From Alkalicaulis satelles (GTDB lineage: Bacteria; Pseudomonadota; Alphaproteobacteria; Caulobacterales; Maricaulaceae): a DNA stretch of 64,000 bases. The DNA lies in assembly GCF_008630495.1 (NCBI RefSeq), contig NZ_VWOJ01000001.1, positions 1,054,001 to 1,118,000 on the forward strand. The letters are read 5' to 3'. The position numbers and the translations under genes were made by a program. Under the pieces are notes generated by a model that saw only the letters and a program-made list of their open reading frames with translations, had not been told where the DNA came from and searched no databases. Shown piece after piece: positions 43,636 through 51,659 of this stretch; position 1 is the first letter of the stretch, and each line of letters begins with the position of its first letter.

Positions 43636-44592
43636 GTGAGTCTGTCAAAAACAATCAATTTCTATGGCCGATTCCTAATCCCGTTCTCGCGGCTCGGGTT
43701 CATGCTCAAGGGGCTGAACATTCCCGAGCAATATGACGGTCTGGAAGGGCGCACGGTCCTGATCACCGGCGCCACGGGCGGCATCGGCGCGGCCATGGCG
43801 CTGGGCGTGGCGAGAAGCGGCGGTATAGCGCTGGCGGCCGGGCGCAGTGACAGCAAGCTGGCGGATCTGGTGGCGCAAGCCAAAGGCCTGGCTGGACGGG
43901 TCGAACCGCTCAAGGCGGACCTGTCGCTCGCCTCCGACACTTTGGCGCTTGCCGATATGCTCGCAGCCCGGCCTGGCGGTGTTGATGCGCTTATCAATAA
44001 TGTGGGCGTGCTCAATCATGCCCATGAGGCCACGGGCGAGGGTATCGACGCGATGTATGCGGTCAATATCCTCAACCCCTTCATCCTGACAGAGGCGCTG
44101 ATGGCGTCCGGCGCGCTCAAGCCTGGAGGCTGCGTGGTCAATATGGCCTCGGGCGGCATGTATAATGCGCCCCAGAACCTCGTTTACATGGAGCAGAAGC
44201 CCGAAGGATATAACGGCTTCGCCGCCTACGCGACCCACAAGCGCGCCCAGCTGGTGCTGTCAGACGGCTGGGCCGCGCGCGGCTACGCCGCCTGGACCAT
44301 GCATCCAGGATGGGTGGACACTGACGGCGTCAAGCGTTCGCTGCCGAAATTCCGCAAGGTCCTCAAATCGATCCTGCGCAATGAAGACCAGGGCGCAGAT
44401 ACCGCCCTGTGGCTGATCAGCGCGCGCCCTGCGCCCCAGGCCGGCGCGCTGTGGTTCGACCGCGCGCCCCGCCCGGCCCACGCCTTCAAGCGAACCCGTA
44501 CGCCGCTGGCCAGCGACGCCGATATCCGCGCCAAGCTGGAAACCGGCGCCGCCGCCCTCAAGACACGCCTGCAAACCGGAGACGCCTCATGA
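43636..44592 (+). CDS. Short-chain dehydrogenase/reductase (DHRS12-like)
   Basis: SDR (318 aa) with an N-terminal extension (about 35 residues) typical of the DHRS12-like group. Cofactor loop TGATGGIGAAMA, NNVGVLN, a VVNMASGGMY Ser strand and the catalytic YATHK are present. It starts with GTG at 43636 with AGAGGAG upstream. Coupled by ATGA to the SnoaL-like gene. Substrate not evident; oxidation or reduction of a carbonyl in the cluster pathway is likely. Confidence 0.84.
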   Translation: MSLSKTINFYGRFLIPFSRLGFMLKGLNIPEQYDGLEGRTVLITGATGGIGAAMALGVARSGGIALAAGRSDSKLADLVAQAKGLAGRVEPLKADLSLASDTLALADMLAARPGGVDALINNVGVLNHAHEATGEGIDAMYAVNILNPFILTEALMASGALKPGGCVVNMASGGMYNAPQNLVYMEQKPEGYNGFAAYATHKRAQLVLSDGWAARGYAAWTMHPGWVDTDGVKRSLPKFRKVLKSILRNEDQGADTALWLISARPAPQAGALWFDRAPRPAHAFKRTRTPLASDADIRAKLETGAAALKTRLQTGDAS

Positions 44593-45023
44593 GCCATCTT
44601 CAAAGTTTTCTCGACCTGGTCGCCGACTGGAAGCGCGGCGATCTCGACGCCGTGGCGGCGCGCCTGTCGCCGGATGTGGTCTGGCATTTTTCCGCCACCA
44701 CCAAGCCGCCCGCCATCGGGCGTGAGGAATCCATCGCCTTTTTGAAAGCCTATGGTCAGGTCTCGTCCAATAGCCGTCTTCGCCTTTTCACCCATGCAGA
44801 GACCGAAGACCGGCTGTTTTACGAGGCTGCAGAAGATTTTGACGGTCCGGACGGCCAGCGCGTGCTCGTGCCTTATGCAGGCATTGTGGATTTCGCACCC
44901 GACGGCCTGATTACCGGCTGGCGCGATTATTTCGACCGCGCCCTGATTGATGGCCAGGTGGCCGGAACCGCCAAGCTGCCCGATTACGCAAGCGATCTGA
45001 TCAACCGGCCGTCCATGGACTGA
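44589..45023 (+). CDS. SnoaL/limonene-epoxide-hydrolase-like (NTF2-fold) protein
   Basis: A 144-residue NTF2-fold protein. The C-terminal strand-turn GIVDFAPDGLITGWRDYFD, with Arg and Asp in WRDYFD, resembles limonene-1,2-epoxide hydrolases, while the rest is compatible with SnoaL-type isomerases. It may hydrolyse an epoxide or isomerise a ring intermediate; function is inferred from fold and context only. ATGA overlap with the SDR gene. Ends 9 bases before a strong hairpin. Confidence 0.72.
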   Translation: MSHLQSFLDLVADWKRGDLDAVAARLSPDVVWHFSATTKPPAIGREESIAFLKAYGQVSSNSRLRLFTHAETEDRLFYEAAEDFDGPDGQRVLVPYAGIVDFAPDGLITGWRDYFDRALIDGQVAGTAKLPDYASDLINRPSMD

Positions 45024-45031
45024 CAAGGCAA

Positions 45032-45057
45032 GCCCCCGCTCCGGAAGGAGCGGGGGC
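45032..45057. terminator. Strong hairpin between convergent genes
   Basis: A perfect 11-base stem GCCCCCGCTCC/GGAGCGGGGGC with loop GGAA. It lies between the SnoaL-like gene and the convergent TonB receptor. There is no clean T-tract on either side, so it is a probable bidirectional terminator or 3' stabiliser. Confidence 0.65.
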
Positions 45058-45080
45058 CAATTCAGTCTTCCTGTTGGAAA

Positions 45081-47408
45081 CTAGAAGCGCAGCGAGGCCT
45101 GCACGCCCACAACGCGCGGACGCAGGGGCACAGCGTACTGCGTGTTCGCGCCCACCGAGCTGGCGAACGGGACGTTCGCAGCGAAGGTCAGCACTTTTTC
45201 ATCCAGAAGGTTGCGGGCCAGCAAGGCCACTTCCCAGCGCTCGGTTCCGAAACCGGCCCTGAGATCGACCATGGTGTAGCCGTCCACATTGCCCAGCGGG
45301 TCCAGATTGTCGTGGATGTTGTGGCTGCCCGTATAGGCCACGTTGAGCACACTGGAGAAGTCGATGGTGTCGGTGACAGGCCGGTCATAGGACAGCCTGG
45401 CGAAACCCGTCCATTCGGGGGTGAACCGGCCGCGGCGGCCTGTGTAGTCGCATAGCTGGACGCCATCGACGATGTCCCCGTCCGGCGTCTCCTGGAAGGC
45501 GCAATTGCCGCGGCGGAAGTCGGTGTATTCAAAGTCGAGATATGACACCCCTGCGGCCAGCGAGAGCTCGTTGGTCAGCGCGATCCGGCCGTCAATATCG
45601 AAGCCGGAGATCTCCGTCTTGCCCGCATTGCCCACATTGAAACCGATCGTGCCATCGAACTGGCTGATCTGCAGGTTGGAGTATTGTGAGAAATAGGCCG
45701 TGGCGTTGAACTGGGCGCGTCCCGCCATCAGGTCCGAACGCAAGCCCGCCTCATAGGTGCGCACGGTCTCGTCGGCGAACTCGAAAAAGGCCGTGCGGTT
45801 GCCGCGCACGTCGAAGCCGCCGCCTTTGAAGCCCTCCTTGTAAGAGGCGAAGATCATCACGTCGTCAGTGGCGTCGAATTCCACGGTCACGGACGGCGTC
45901 AAACGGCTTTCCGAGCGCGACTGGCTGAGATCATGGCCTGATCCGCCGCCCGGATTGTTCAGCTCGACGCCCAGGCCGGCCTGGATGGTCGCCAGAACCA
46001 CCGGATCGGTGACCAGAGGCGCGTCAAAGCCCAGCGGGTTTGTCGTGGCCGCGATCTGACGGGTGGCGTCCTTGTCTTCGGTGGTCCAGCGCAGACCGCC
46101 AATCAGGCGCAGCCGGTCGGTCAGGTCGTAGGTCAGCTCGCCAAACAGCGCGAAGGCGGTCGAATCCGTCTTGTAGCGGCGCTCCAGTCCGACATTGGCC
46201 AGCGGCGCGAAGCCCAGATTGGTGATATCCGGGCCAAAGCCGGTGATGTCGTTATTGGTCAGTGTCGAGGACTGATAAAACCCGCCCGCGATCCAGCGCA
46301 GACGCTGGTCCTGCCGGGAGACCACCCGGACCTCCTGGGTGAACTGGTCATAGTCCTCTGACAATAGCCCCGTGAGGATGAAGTAGTTGGTGAAATCGAG
46401 ATCAGCCAGCTCGTCGCGGCTATAGTCGAGATAGCCGGTCACCGAGGTGAGCGTGCCGAAGCCCAGATCGTAATTGGCCGTCAAAGTGGCGTTGAACAGC
46501 GTGTTGTCGGCGAACTCATCGGAATCTGCGTCGCGGGTGAAGTTGAACTCGCTATTGGTGATCGCACCAGGCAGCCCGGCCCCGGTCAGCGCATTGGCGA
46601 AGGTCAGCGGGACGCCATTGGGAAGGGTCTGGGTGTTCACGTCGCGCACCACTTCGATCTCGCGCCCGCGTGAATCGAACCGGTTATGCTCCAGCTTCAG
46701 CGTCGCGTCGAAACGGTCATTGGGCTCGAACAGGAGCGAGCCGCGGATGGCGAATTGCTCCCGGCTCGGCTCATCGCGGCCCTTGTTGGGATTGGAGACG
46801 AACCCGTCAGTCTCGTAATAGCGCACCGCCAGGCGCCCCATCAGCTGTTCTGACAACGGGCCGGAAACCGCCGCATCCACCTGCCGGTCGCCGAACTCGG
46901 GCATCCAGGTCGCGGTGACATAGCCTGTGGTCTCGCGGGTGGGCGCTGCAGTGATCAGGCTCAGCGCGCCCGCCACGGTGTTCTTTCCGAACAGCACGGA
47001 CTGGGGCCCGCGCAGCACTTCAACCCGCTCCAGGTCGAAGAAGGGCGCGCGAATCAGCTGGGCGCGGCCATAGCTGACCCCGTCAATGAACTGGGCCACG
47101 GATTGCTCGAAAGCCGGATCATTGCCGGTGCCCACGCCGCGGATAAACATTTGCGTGCCGATACCGGTCTGGGTGACCTGGAAGTTCGGAACCGTCAGCT
47201 GAAGATCGTCCAGCGTGGCGATGCTCAACTCGTTAAGCGTCTGGCCCTCCAGCACGGTAATGGCGATCGGCACGTCCGTGACCGCCTGTTCTCGGCGCTG
47301 GGCGGTGACGGTGACCGTGTCCAGCTGCTGGGCCAGCGCCTCGGCGCCGTCAATGGCGACGATCAACGCCGCCAGCCCTGCTCCGATGAGATAGCGAGAT
47401 ACTTTCAT
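45081..47408 (-). CDS. TonB-dependent outer-membrane receptor
   Basis: Outer-membrane beta-barrel receptor (775 aa) for energised uptake. It has a signal peptide (MKVSRYLIGAGLAALIVAI... ending near ALAQ), a TonB-box-like start LDTVTVTAQRREQAVTDVP, a plug with FIRGVGTGNDPAFEQSVAQ and LRGPQSVLFGKNT, and a barrel ending in the terminal aromatic residue (VGVQASLRF). This is the pattern of alphaproteobacterial receptors found with degradation clusters, distinct from siderophore receptors with nearby iron genes. ATG at 47408 has GGGGAG upstream. A motif copy 65 bases upstream ties it to the catabolic regulon. Confidence 0.93.
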   Translation of the reverse strand: MKVSRYLIGAGLAALIVAIDGAEALAQQLDTVTVTAQRREQAVTDVPIAITVLEGQTLNELSIATLDDLQLTVPNFQVTQTGIGTQMFIRGVGTGNDPAFEQSVAQFIDGVSYGRAQLIRAPFFDLERVEVLRGPQSVLFGKNTVAGALSLITAAPTRETTGYVTATWMPEFGDRQVDAAVSGPLSEQLMGRLAVRYYETDGFVSNPNKGRDEPSREQFAIRGSLLFEPNDRFDATLKLEHNRFDSRGREIEVVRDVNTQTLPNGVPLTFANALTGAGLPGAITNSEFNFTRDADSDEFADNTLFNATLTANYDLGFGTLTSVTGYLDYSRDELADLDFTNYFILTGLLSEDYDQFTQEVRVVSRQDQRLRWIAGGFYQSSTLTNNDITGFGPDITNLGFAPLANVGLERRYKTDSTAFALFGELTYDLTDRLRLIGGLRWTTEDKDATRQIAATTNPLGFDAPLVTDPVVLATIQAGLGVELNNPGGGSGHDLSQSRSESRLTPSVTVEFDATDDVMIFASYKEGFKGGGFDVRGNRTAFFEFADETVRTYEAGLRSDLMAGRAQFNATAYFSQYSNLQISQFDGTIGFNVGNAGKTEISGFDIDGRIALTNELSLAAGVSYLDFEYTDFRRGNCAFQETPDGDIVDGVQLCDYTGRRGRFTPEWTGFARLSYDRPVTDTIDFSSVLNVAYTGSHNIHDNLDPLGNVDGYTMVDLRAGFGTERWEVALLARNLLDEKVLTFAANVPFASSVGANTQYAVPLRPRVVGVQASLRF

Positions 47409-47472
47409 GATGGTCTCCCCTGACTGAAAGTTCGGCGATCCAGGCCGCCGTTGAGCGGAGATTGTCATAGTT

Positions 47473-47489
47473 GGTATGATAATAAAAGT
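47473..47489 (+). promoter_or_regulatory. Cluster motif copy 7
   Basis: GGTATGATAATAAAAGT, 65 bases upstream of the TonB receptor start. It marks the right-hand end of the motif-bearing region. Confidence 0.6.
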
Positions 47490-48046
47490 GATAATGGGAG
47501 CGCCACCCCCTTCCCGACCGCATCTGAGCAAAGCTTTCGCCAGATTCCATCGGCGGAGGGGTCACTTGCGTATGTGATAAATTCCCCCCGGTCTGAGCTT
47601 GCCCGGAGTGAATGTTGCCCTCCCGCGGCTTGCGTTCGGAAGGCTGCGTCATCTGCCGCAGACTCTCCTTGAAGACCTGCAAAACCGGGCCGGAGCCGGA
47701 CCGGTGGAGCGCTTTCGCCAGGATACTGGGCGGCGCCAGACAAACGCGAACAGCTCCTGTTTCGCCCGCTCTGGCCGGTTTGGGCTGCCAGGTCCGGCCA
47801 GGCCAACCGGCTGCCAACACGTCCGGCCAGATCTTCAAGCCTGAAGCGCCCATTCGGCGCTCGCCTTGTCCAAAGCCCGCAAGGAACCTGCCCGCCCCGC
47901 CCTGGACCGAACCTGGATCGCGCCGCCCTTGGCGCTGATTTACACCCTCATGGCCATTTGTTTGTGAGTTGGGCCTTGATCTTGCGCGCAATACGGTGCT
48001 GGTAGAGGGTTCATTCCTGATCATTTCCGGTAATGCGAGGCCCGTG
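47490..48046. other. Long intergenic region without recognisable gene
   Basis: About 560 bases between the receptor promoter and the bactofilin gene. Open frames on both strands have no family resemblance and lack ribosome sites. It contains an imperfect inverted repeat (GCCGGTTTGG near 47774 and CCAACCGGC near 47803). It could be a decayed gene or an untranslated leader for the bactofilin gene; I cannot tell. Confidence 0.4.
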
Positions 48047-48568
48047 ATGAGTAACGCTTCTACGTCCCCCAAGTCCGCCAAAGTCAGCCCCCTTGAAGGC
48101 AGCGAAGACCTTGCTTTCTTTATGGGCGAAAAGTGCGCCGTCGAGGGCGCTTCGCTTGAAGTCGACGGAGCTGCGCGCATTGACGGGCACTTCAGCGGCA
48201 AGCTGCGCGCCATTCACCTGATTGTTGGCGAGAAGGGCCATGTCTCCGGCGATATTACCAGCGAGACCGCTGACATCATGGGAAGCGTTCAGGACACGCT
48301 GGTCCTGTCCGGCAAGCTGACCATACGCGGCGGCGGGCGAATCGAGGGCCAGATCACGTACGGCTCGCTGGAAGCCCATGAGGGCGCTCAGCTGATCGGT
48401 CAGATCAACACCCAGGACCGCAGCAATCGCAGCGAAGGCGCATCCTCCCTCTCCAATCTTCGCTCCGCCATTTCAAAGACCTCGCGTGAGGCAGACACCA
48501 CCTCAAAAAACGAGCATAATCCCGACACCCCGAATAATGGCGGCGAGAGCAATTCTCAGACCGGCTAG
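48047..48568 (+). CDS. Bactofilin
   Basis: Polymer-forming cytoskeletal protein (173 aa). The bactofilin beta-helix core runs from about residue 25 to 125, with characteristic repeats such as VDGAARIDGHFSGKL, LIVGEKGHVSGDI, LVLSGKLTIRGGGRIEGQI and YGSLEAHEGAQLIGQI, flanked by disordered Ser/Asn-rich tails. Bactofilins assemble without nucleotide and position wall enzymes or other proteins. ATG at 48047 with GCGAGG upstream. It is followed after 31 bases by a ParA-like ATPase, with a second bactofilin beyond that. Confidence 0.9.
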   Translation: MSNASTSPKSAKVSPLEGSEDLAFFMGEKCAVEGASLEVDGAARIDGHFSGKLRAIHLIVGEKGHVSGDITSETADIMGSVQDTLVLSGKLTIRGGGRIEGQITYGSLEAHEGAQLIGQINTQDRSNRSEGASSLSNLRSAISKTSREADTTSKNEHNPDTPNNGGESNSQTG

Positions 48569-48599
48569 GGCAGATACAAGGCTAGGGGGTTGAACGCAG

Positions 48600-49280
48600 A
48601 TGAGCTGCATCACCGTCCTGTTCGCCAATGCCAAGGGGGGCGTGGGGAAAAGCACCCTGGCCTTCCTCAGCGCAATTTACTTTGCGGCGAAATATGACCT
48701 GCGGGTCTGCGTTATCGATTTCGACCGGTTGCGCACGACCTATAACGCCGCGCGCCGGTTCGGCGCCTCGGGCGTCCAGCACGTCTATATGGGCGATCAT
48801 GACTGGGAAGGCCCGAACGCCGATCTGGAGAGCGTGCGCGCCGCCATCGAAACGCTGCGCCGGAACAATGATGTTCTGTTCGTGGACACCCCTGCCGGAT
48901 TTCCGTCCGTCACCCTGATGCCCGTTATCCAGCCGGATCTGATCTTCGTGCCCGTGGCCGTATCGGATGCGGATATCATGGCGACGCGCACCTATCTTCC
49001 CGAACTCAAAGAGGCGGCGAACCGCCTGGCTGACATCCGGGAGAACCGGGCGCGCATCACGCTCGTGCCCAATCAGGTGTTCAGCGACAATGAAGCGCTC
49101 GTGATCCGTGACAATTTTTACAATAACAATGTTCGCATAGCCCCGGCCCTGACGTTTTCCAGAGGCTTGCGCGGCGCATTCCATTTTGAGGCCGAGGACG
49201 CCAATATCGTATCAGTGTTTATCGAACATGGCGGCTTTTTCCGCTGGATCGCCGAAGACATCAAAGCCATGCGCAAATAG
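48600..49280 (+). CDS. ParA/MinD-family ATPase
   Basis: ParA-like ATPase (226 aa). The deviant Walker A motif is AKGGVGKST (residues about 10-18), followed by the switch-type VLFVDTPAGFPS (Walker B region) and the NQVF segment. The Walker-A-prime Lys (first K of KGGVGKS) is present, so dimerisation-dependent ATPase activity is expected. There is no parB neighbour and no replication gene, so it is an orphan positioning ATPase, probably for a protein cargo. Encoded between two bactofilin genes. Confidence 0.88.
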   Translation: MSCITVLFANAKGGVGKSTLAFLSAIYFAAKYDLRVCVIDFDRLRTTYNAARRFGASGVQHVYMGDHDWEGPNADLESVRAAIETLRRNNDVLFVDTPAGFPSVTLMPVIQPDLIFVPVAVSDADIMATRTYLPELKEAANRLADIRENRARITLVPNQVFSDNEALVIRDNFYNNNVRIAPALTFSRGLRGAFHFEAEDANIVSVFIEHGGFFRWIAEDIKAMRK

Positions 49281-49324
49281 GCGCAAGGGCCCCTGCCCAA
49301 GCCTGCCTTCCCCCCTCCCGGGCT

Positions 49325-49741
49325 TTACCTGAAGGGCCATTGTGGAGGATTGTTTGAGGTCTGCGCGCTGTCCGGGCGCTTTGACCCGTCCATTTGGGAT
49401 ATTGAGCCCGCAGGGGCCGTCCGGGCCTGGGGGCGGCAAAGCCCGTCAAGAATGGCGCCGCCTTCAATCATCAGCGTCTGATAGTTCACATCGCCAACCA
49501 GACGGCTTCCCGGCATGAGCCTGAGTTCGCGCACATAGAGCGTGTCTTCGGCGCAGCCGTGAATGACGGCCGATCCGGCATGAACCGTCCCTTTGACACG
49601 GCCTTCCCGGCTGATCACCAGCGCCTCGGCGCGCAATTCACCCTCCACCCTGCCCTCTACCTGGACTTCACCCGTGGAGGTCACGGCGCCCACAATACGG
49701 GCGTCAGCGGCGATGATGGAAAGCGGCGTTTTTGTATTCAC
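49325..49741 (-). CDS. Bactofilin, second copy
   Basis: Smaller bactofilin (138 aa). The beta-helix repeats are clear: LSIIAADARIVGAVTSTGEV, VEGRVEGELRAEALVISREG, VKGTVHAGSAVIHG and LRLMPGSRLVGDVNYQTLMI. The C-terminal 35 residues are Pro/Ser-rich and probably disordered. Convergent with the ParA-like gene (44-base gap). It differs enough from the first bactofilin to be a separate paralogue rather than a recent copy. Confidence 0.9.
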   Translation of the reverse strand: MNTKTPLSIIAADARIVGAVTSTGEVQVEGRVEGELRAEALVISREGRVKGTVHAGSAVIHGCAEDTLYVRELRLMPGSRLVGDVNYQTLMIEGGAILDGLCRPQARTAPAGSISQMDGSKRPDSAQTSNNPPQWPFR

Positions 49742-49990
49742 GGAACCATAAACTCCCGATCCTTCAGAAACCTTGTCCTGTTGACCGCATCACCGCCGGC
49801 TGAAGGCCGGAAAAAGGGTCCGGTTTGACTCAACAGGGTTCAGGCGGCGTCCAGCATGTCATCCGCCCCGCTCAGGCCGCCAGCGCTTCAGGGATCGGCT
49901 GACCGGAGTAAGCCTGACCGGAGGTTTTCCCGTCAAGAGGTGAATGAGACCGGGGTAAATGATTTCATGGCCGCGCCCCCCGGCGCGCTG

Positions 49991-51199
49991 TCAGGACCGG
50001 TCAAGCCAAGCGGCCGCGCCCCTTGCCGCCGCAGCGCCGGAAGCGAAGCTCGCCTGCAGGAGATAACCGCCAGTGGGCGCTTCCCAGTCGAGCATTTCTC
50101 CGGCAGCGAACACGCCAGGCAGGGCCTTCAGCATGAAGCGCCCATCCACGGACTCGCGCGCCACGCCCCCGGCGCTCGAGATTGCCCGGTCGAGGCCCTG
50201 CATGGCGTGCAGCGTAAGGGGCAAGGCCTTGATGCGCGCCGCCAGCTCTAGTGGCGTGCGCGGTGCTTCACCCGCTTCGCGCACCAGCGCAGCTGACAGC
50301 GGCGAGAGCCGGGCCTGTTTGCGCAGCGTGCTGGACAGGGACTGGCCCGGCCTGGCCGCCTTGAGCCGCGCCGCCAGGGCGGCCTCGGACATGTCAGGCG
50401 CCAGATCAAGCGTCAGCACCGCCGCGCCGTCCCGCCCGATAGCGTCGCGCAAGCCCGCGCTCAAGGCATAGATCGCGCCCCCTTCCAGGCCATAGGCCGC
50501 GATCATGGCTTCGCCGCGCACCGACCGGCCTTCATGGCTGAAGCGGGCGGCCTTGAGCGGCGCGCCGGCGAAGCGCTCACGCATCACGCACGACCAGCGC
50601 GCATCAAATCCGGCATTGGCTGGCGCGAAGGGTGTGATCGCGACGCCGCGCGCCGCCAGCCAGCCGGTCCATTCGCCCCTTGACCCCAGACGCGGCCAGC
50701 TCGCCCCGCCCAGCGCCAGGATCACCGCATCGGCCTCCAGCACGCGCTCCTGACCGTCCGGCCCGGCCATCAGGAACCGGCCCGCCTCATCAAAGCCACG
50801 CCAGGCGTGGCGCAAATGGATGCTGACGCCCAGCGCATCGAGCCTCGCCAGCCACGCGCGCAAGAGCGGCGAGGCCTTCATGCTTTTGGGAAACACCCGC
50901 CCGCTGGAGCCGGTGAACACCGCCTGCCCCAGGCCCTCGCACCAGGCGATGAGGTCAGACGGCGCAAAGGCGCGGATGGCCGGCCCCAGCCAGTCACGCT
51001 GCGCGCCATAGCGGTCCAGAAAGGGCTCCAGGGGTTCAGAGTGGGTCAGGTTCAGCCCGCCCCGCCCCGCCATCAGGAATTTGCGCGCCACGCTGGGCAT
51101 GCGCTCATAAACATCAACGCCGAACCCCTGCTCCGCCAGACGCTCCGCCGCGATAAGGCCCGCAGGCCCGGCCCCGATAATGGCGATACGGCCGGTCAT
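49991..51199 (-). CDS. BaiN/RdsA-type FAD-dependent oxidoreductase (HI0933-like)
   Basis: Two-dinucleotide-binding-domain flavoprotein (402 aa) of the HI0933/BaiN family. FAD site GAGPAGLIAAERLAEQG at the N-terminus, RKFLMAGRGGLNLTHSEP, the FPKSMKASPLLRAWLARL stretch and the C-terminal GVFAAGEMLDWEAPTGGYLL box are typical. Its natural reaction in alphaproteobacteria is unknown. Stands alone; ATG at 51199. Confidence 0.87.
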   Translation of the reverse strand: MTGRIAIIGAGPAGLIAAERLAEQGFGVDVYERMPSVARKFLMAGRGGLNLTHSEPLEPFLDRYGAQRDWLGPAIRAFAPSDLIAWCEGLGQAVFTGSSGRVFPKSMKASPLLRAWLARLDALGVSIHLRHAWRGFDEAGRFLMAGPDGQERVLEADAVILALGGASWPRLGSRGEWTGWLAARGVAITPFAPANAGFDARWSCVMRERFAGAPLKAARFSHEGRSVRGEAMIAAYGLEGGAIYALSAGLRDAIGRDGAAVLTLDLAPDMSEAALAARLKAARPGQSLSSTLRKQARLSPLSAALVREAGEAPRTPLELAARIKALPLTLHAMQGLDRAISSAGGVARESVDGRFMLKALPGVFAAGEMLDWEAPTGGYLLQASFASGAAAARGAAAWLDRS

Positions 51200-51659
51200 G
51201 GCTCAGAGTCCTGTGATGCGAACACGAAGGGCTTTCCGCATGCTCTGGGCACGCCCTGATATGGTGGCGGATAGCGCCATGGGACCGGCGCCACATGACA
51301 TTTGACCTTGAAGATATCATGCCAGGCGGGGCGGATCGCCTGAAGGCCTGCACACGGATCAAACCGCTCACTGCGCGGCTGGGCCGTGGCGGTGAGGCTG
51401 GGATTTATGGAACATGCCGCGAAATATATAACATATTGAATTTATTATCTATTATGTGTCACGGAAAACGGAATCGGAACAGCTCATACGCACTGACCCA
51501 TCCCTGTGATCCAGGCCGCCGTACATGAGTAGAGCGTGTTCGCCTTCCTTTCCGGGGGGATGAGCTTGGTCAAGGCTCTGCGCGTGAAGTCCCCGGCCAC
51601 GCACGGCGCTCTGAAGCCTCGCATGCCGGTCAGCGCAATAGCCAAGCCAATCAGCTCAG
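51200..51659. other. Intergenic region with AT-rich core
   Basis: About 460 bases without a convincing gene. From about 51418 to 51470 the sequence turns strikingly AT-rich (ATATATAACATATTG, then TTATTATCTATTATG), unlike anything else in this GC-rich window. Open frames on the plus strand in this gap lack family resemblance. It may be a promoter with UP-type sequence or a fragment of foreign DNA. Confidence 0.5.

Noticed and set aside
47465-48213. Minus-strand frames in the gap between the TonB receptor and the bactofilin gene
   Set aside because: The translated sequence is Arg/Ser/Pro-rich without conserved motifs, and it runs into the bactofilin coding region on the other strand.
51295-51528. 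A 77-codon plus-strand frame across the AT-rich island
   Set aside because: No family resemblance, no ribosome site, and the AT-rich part reads as low-complexity sequence; better explained as non-coding.
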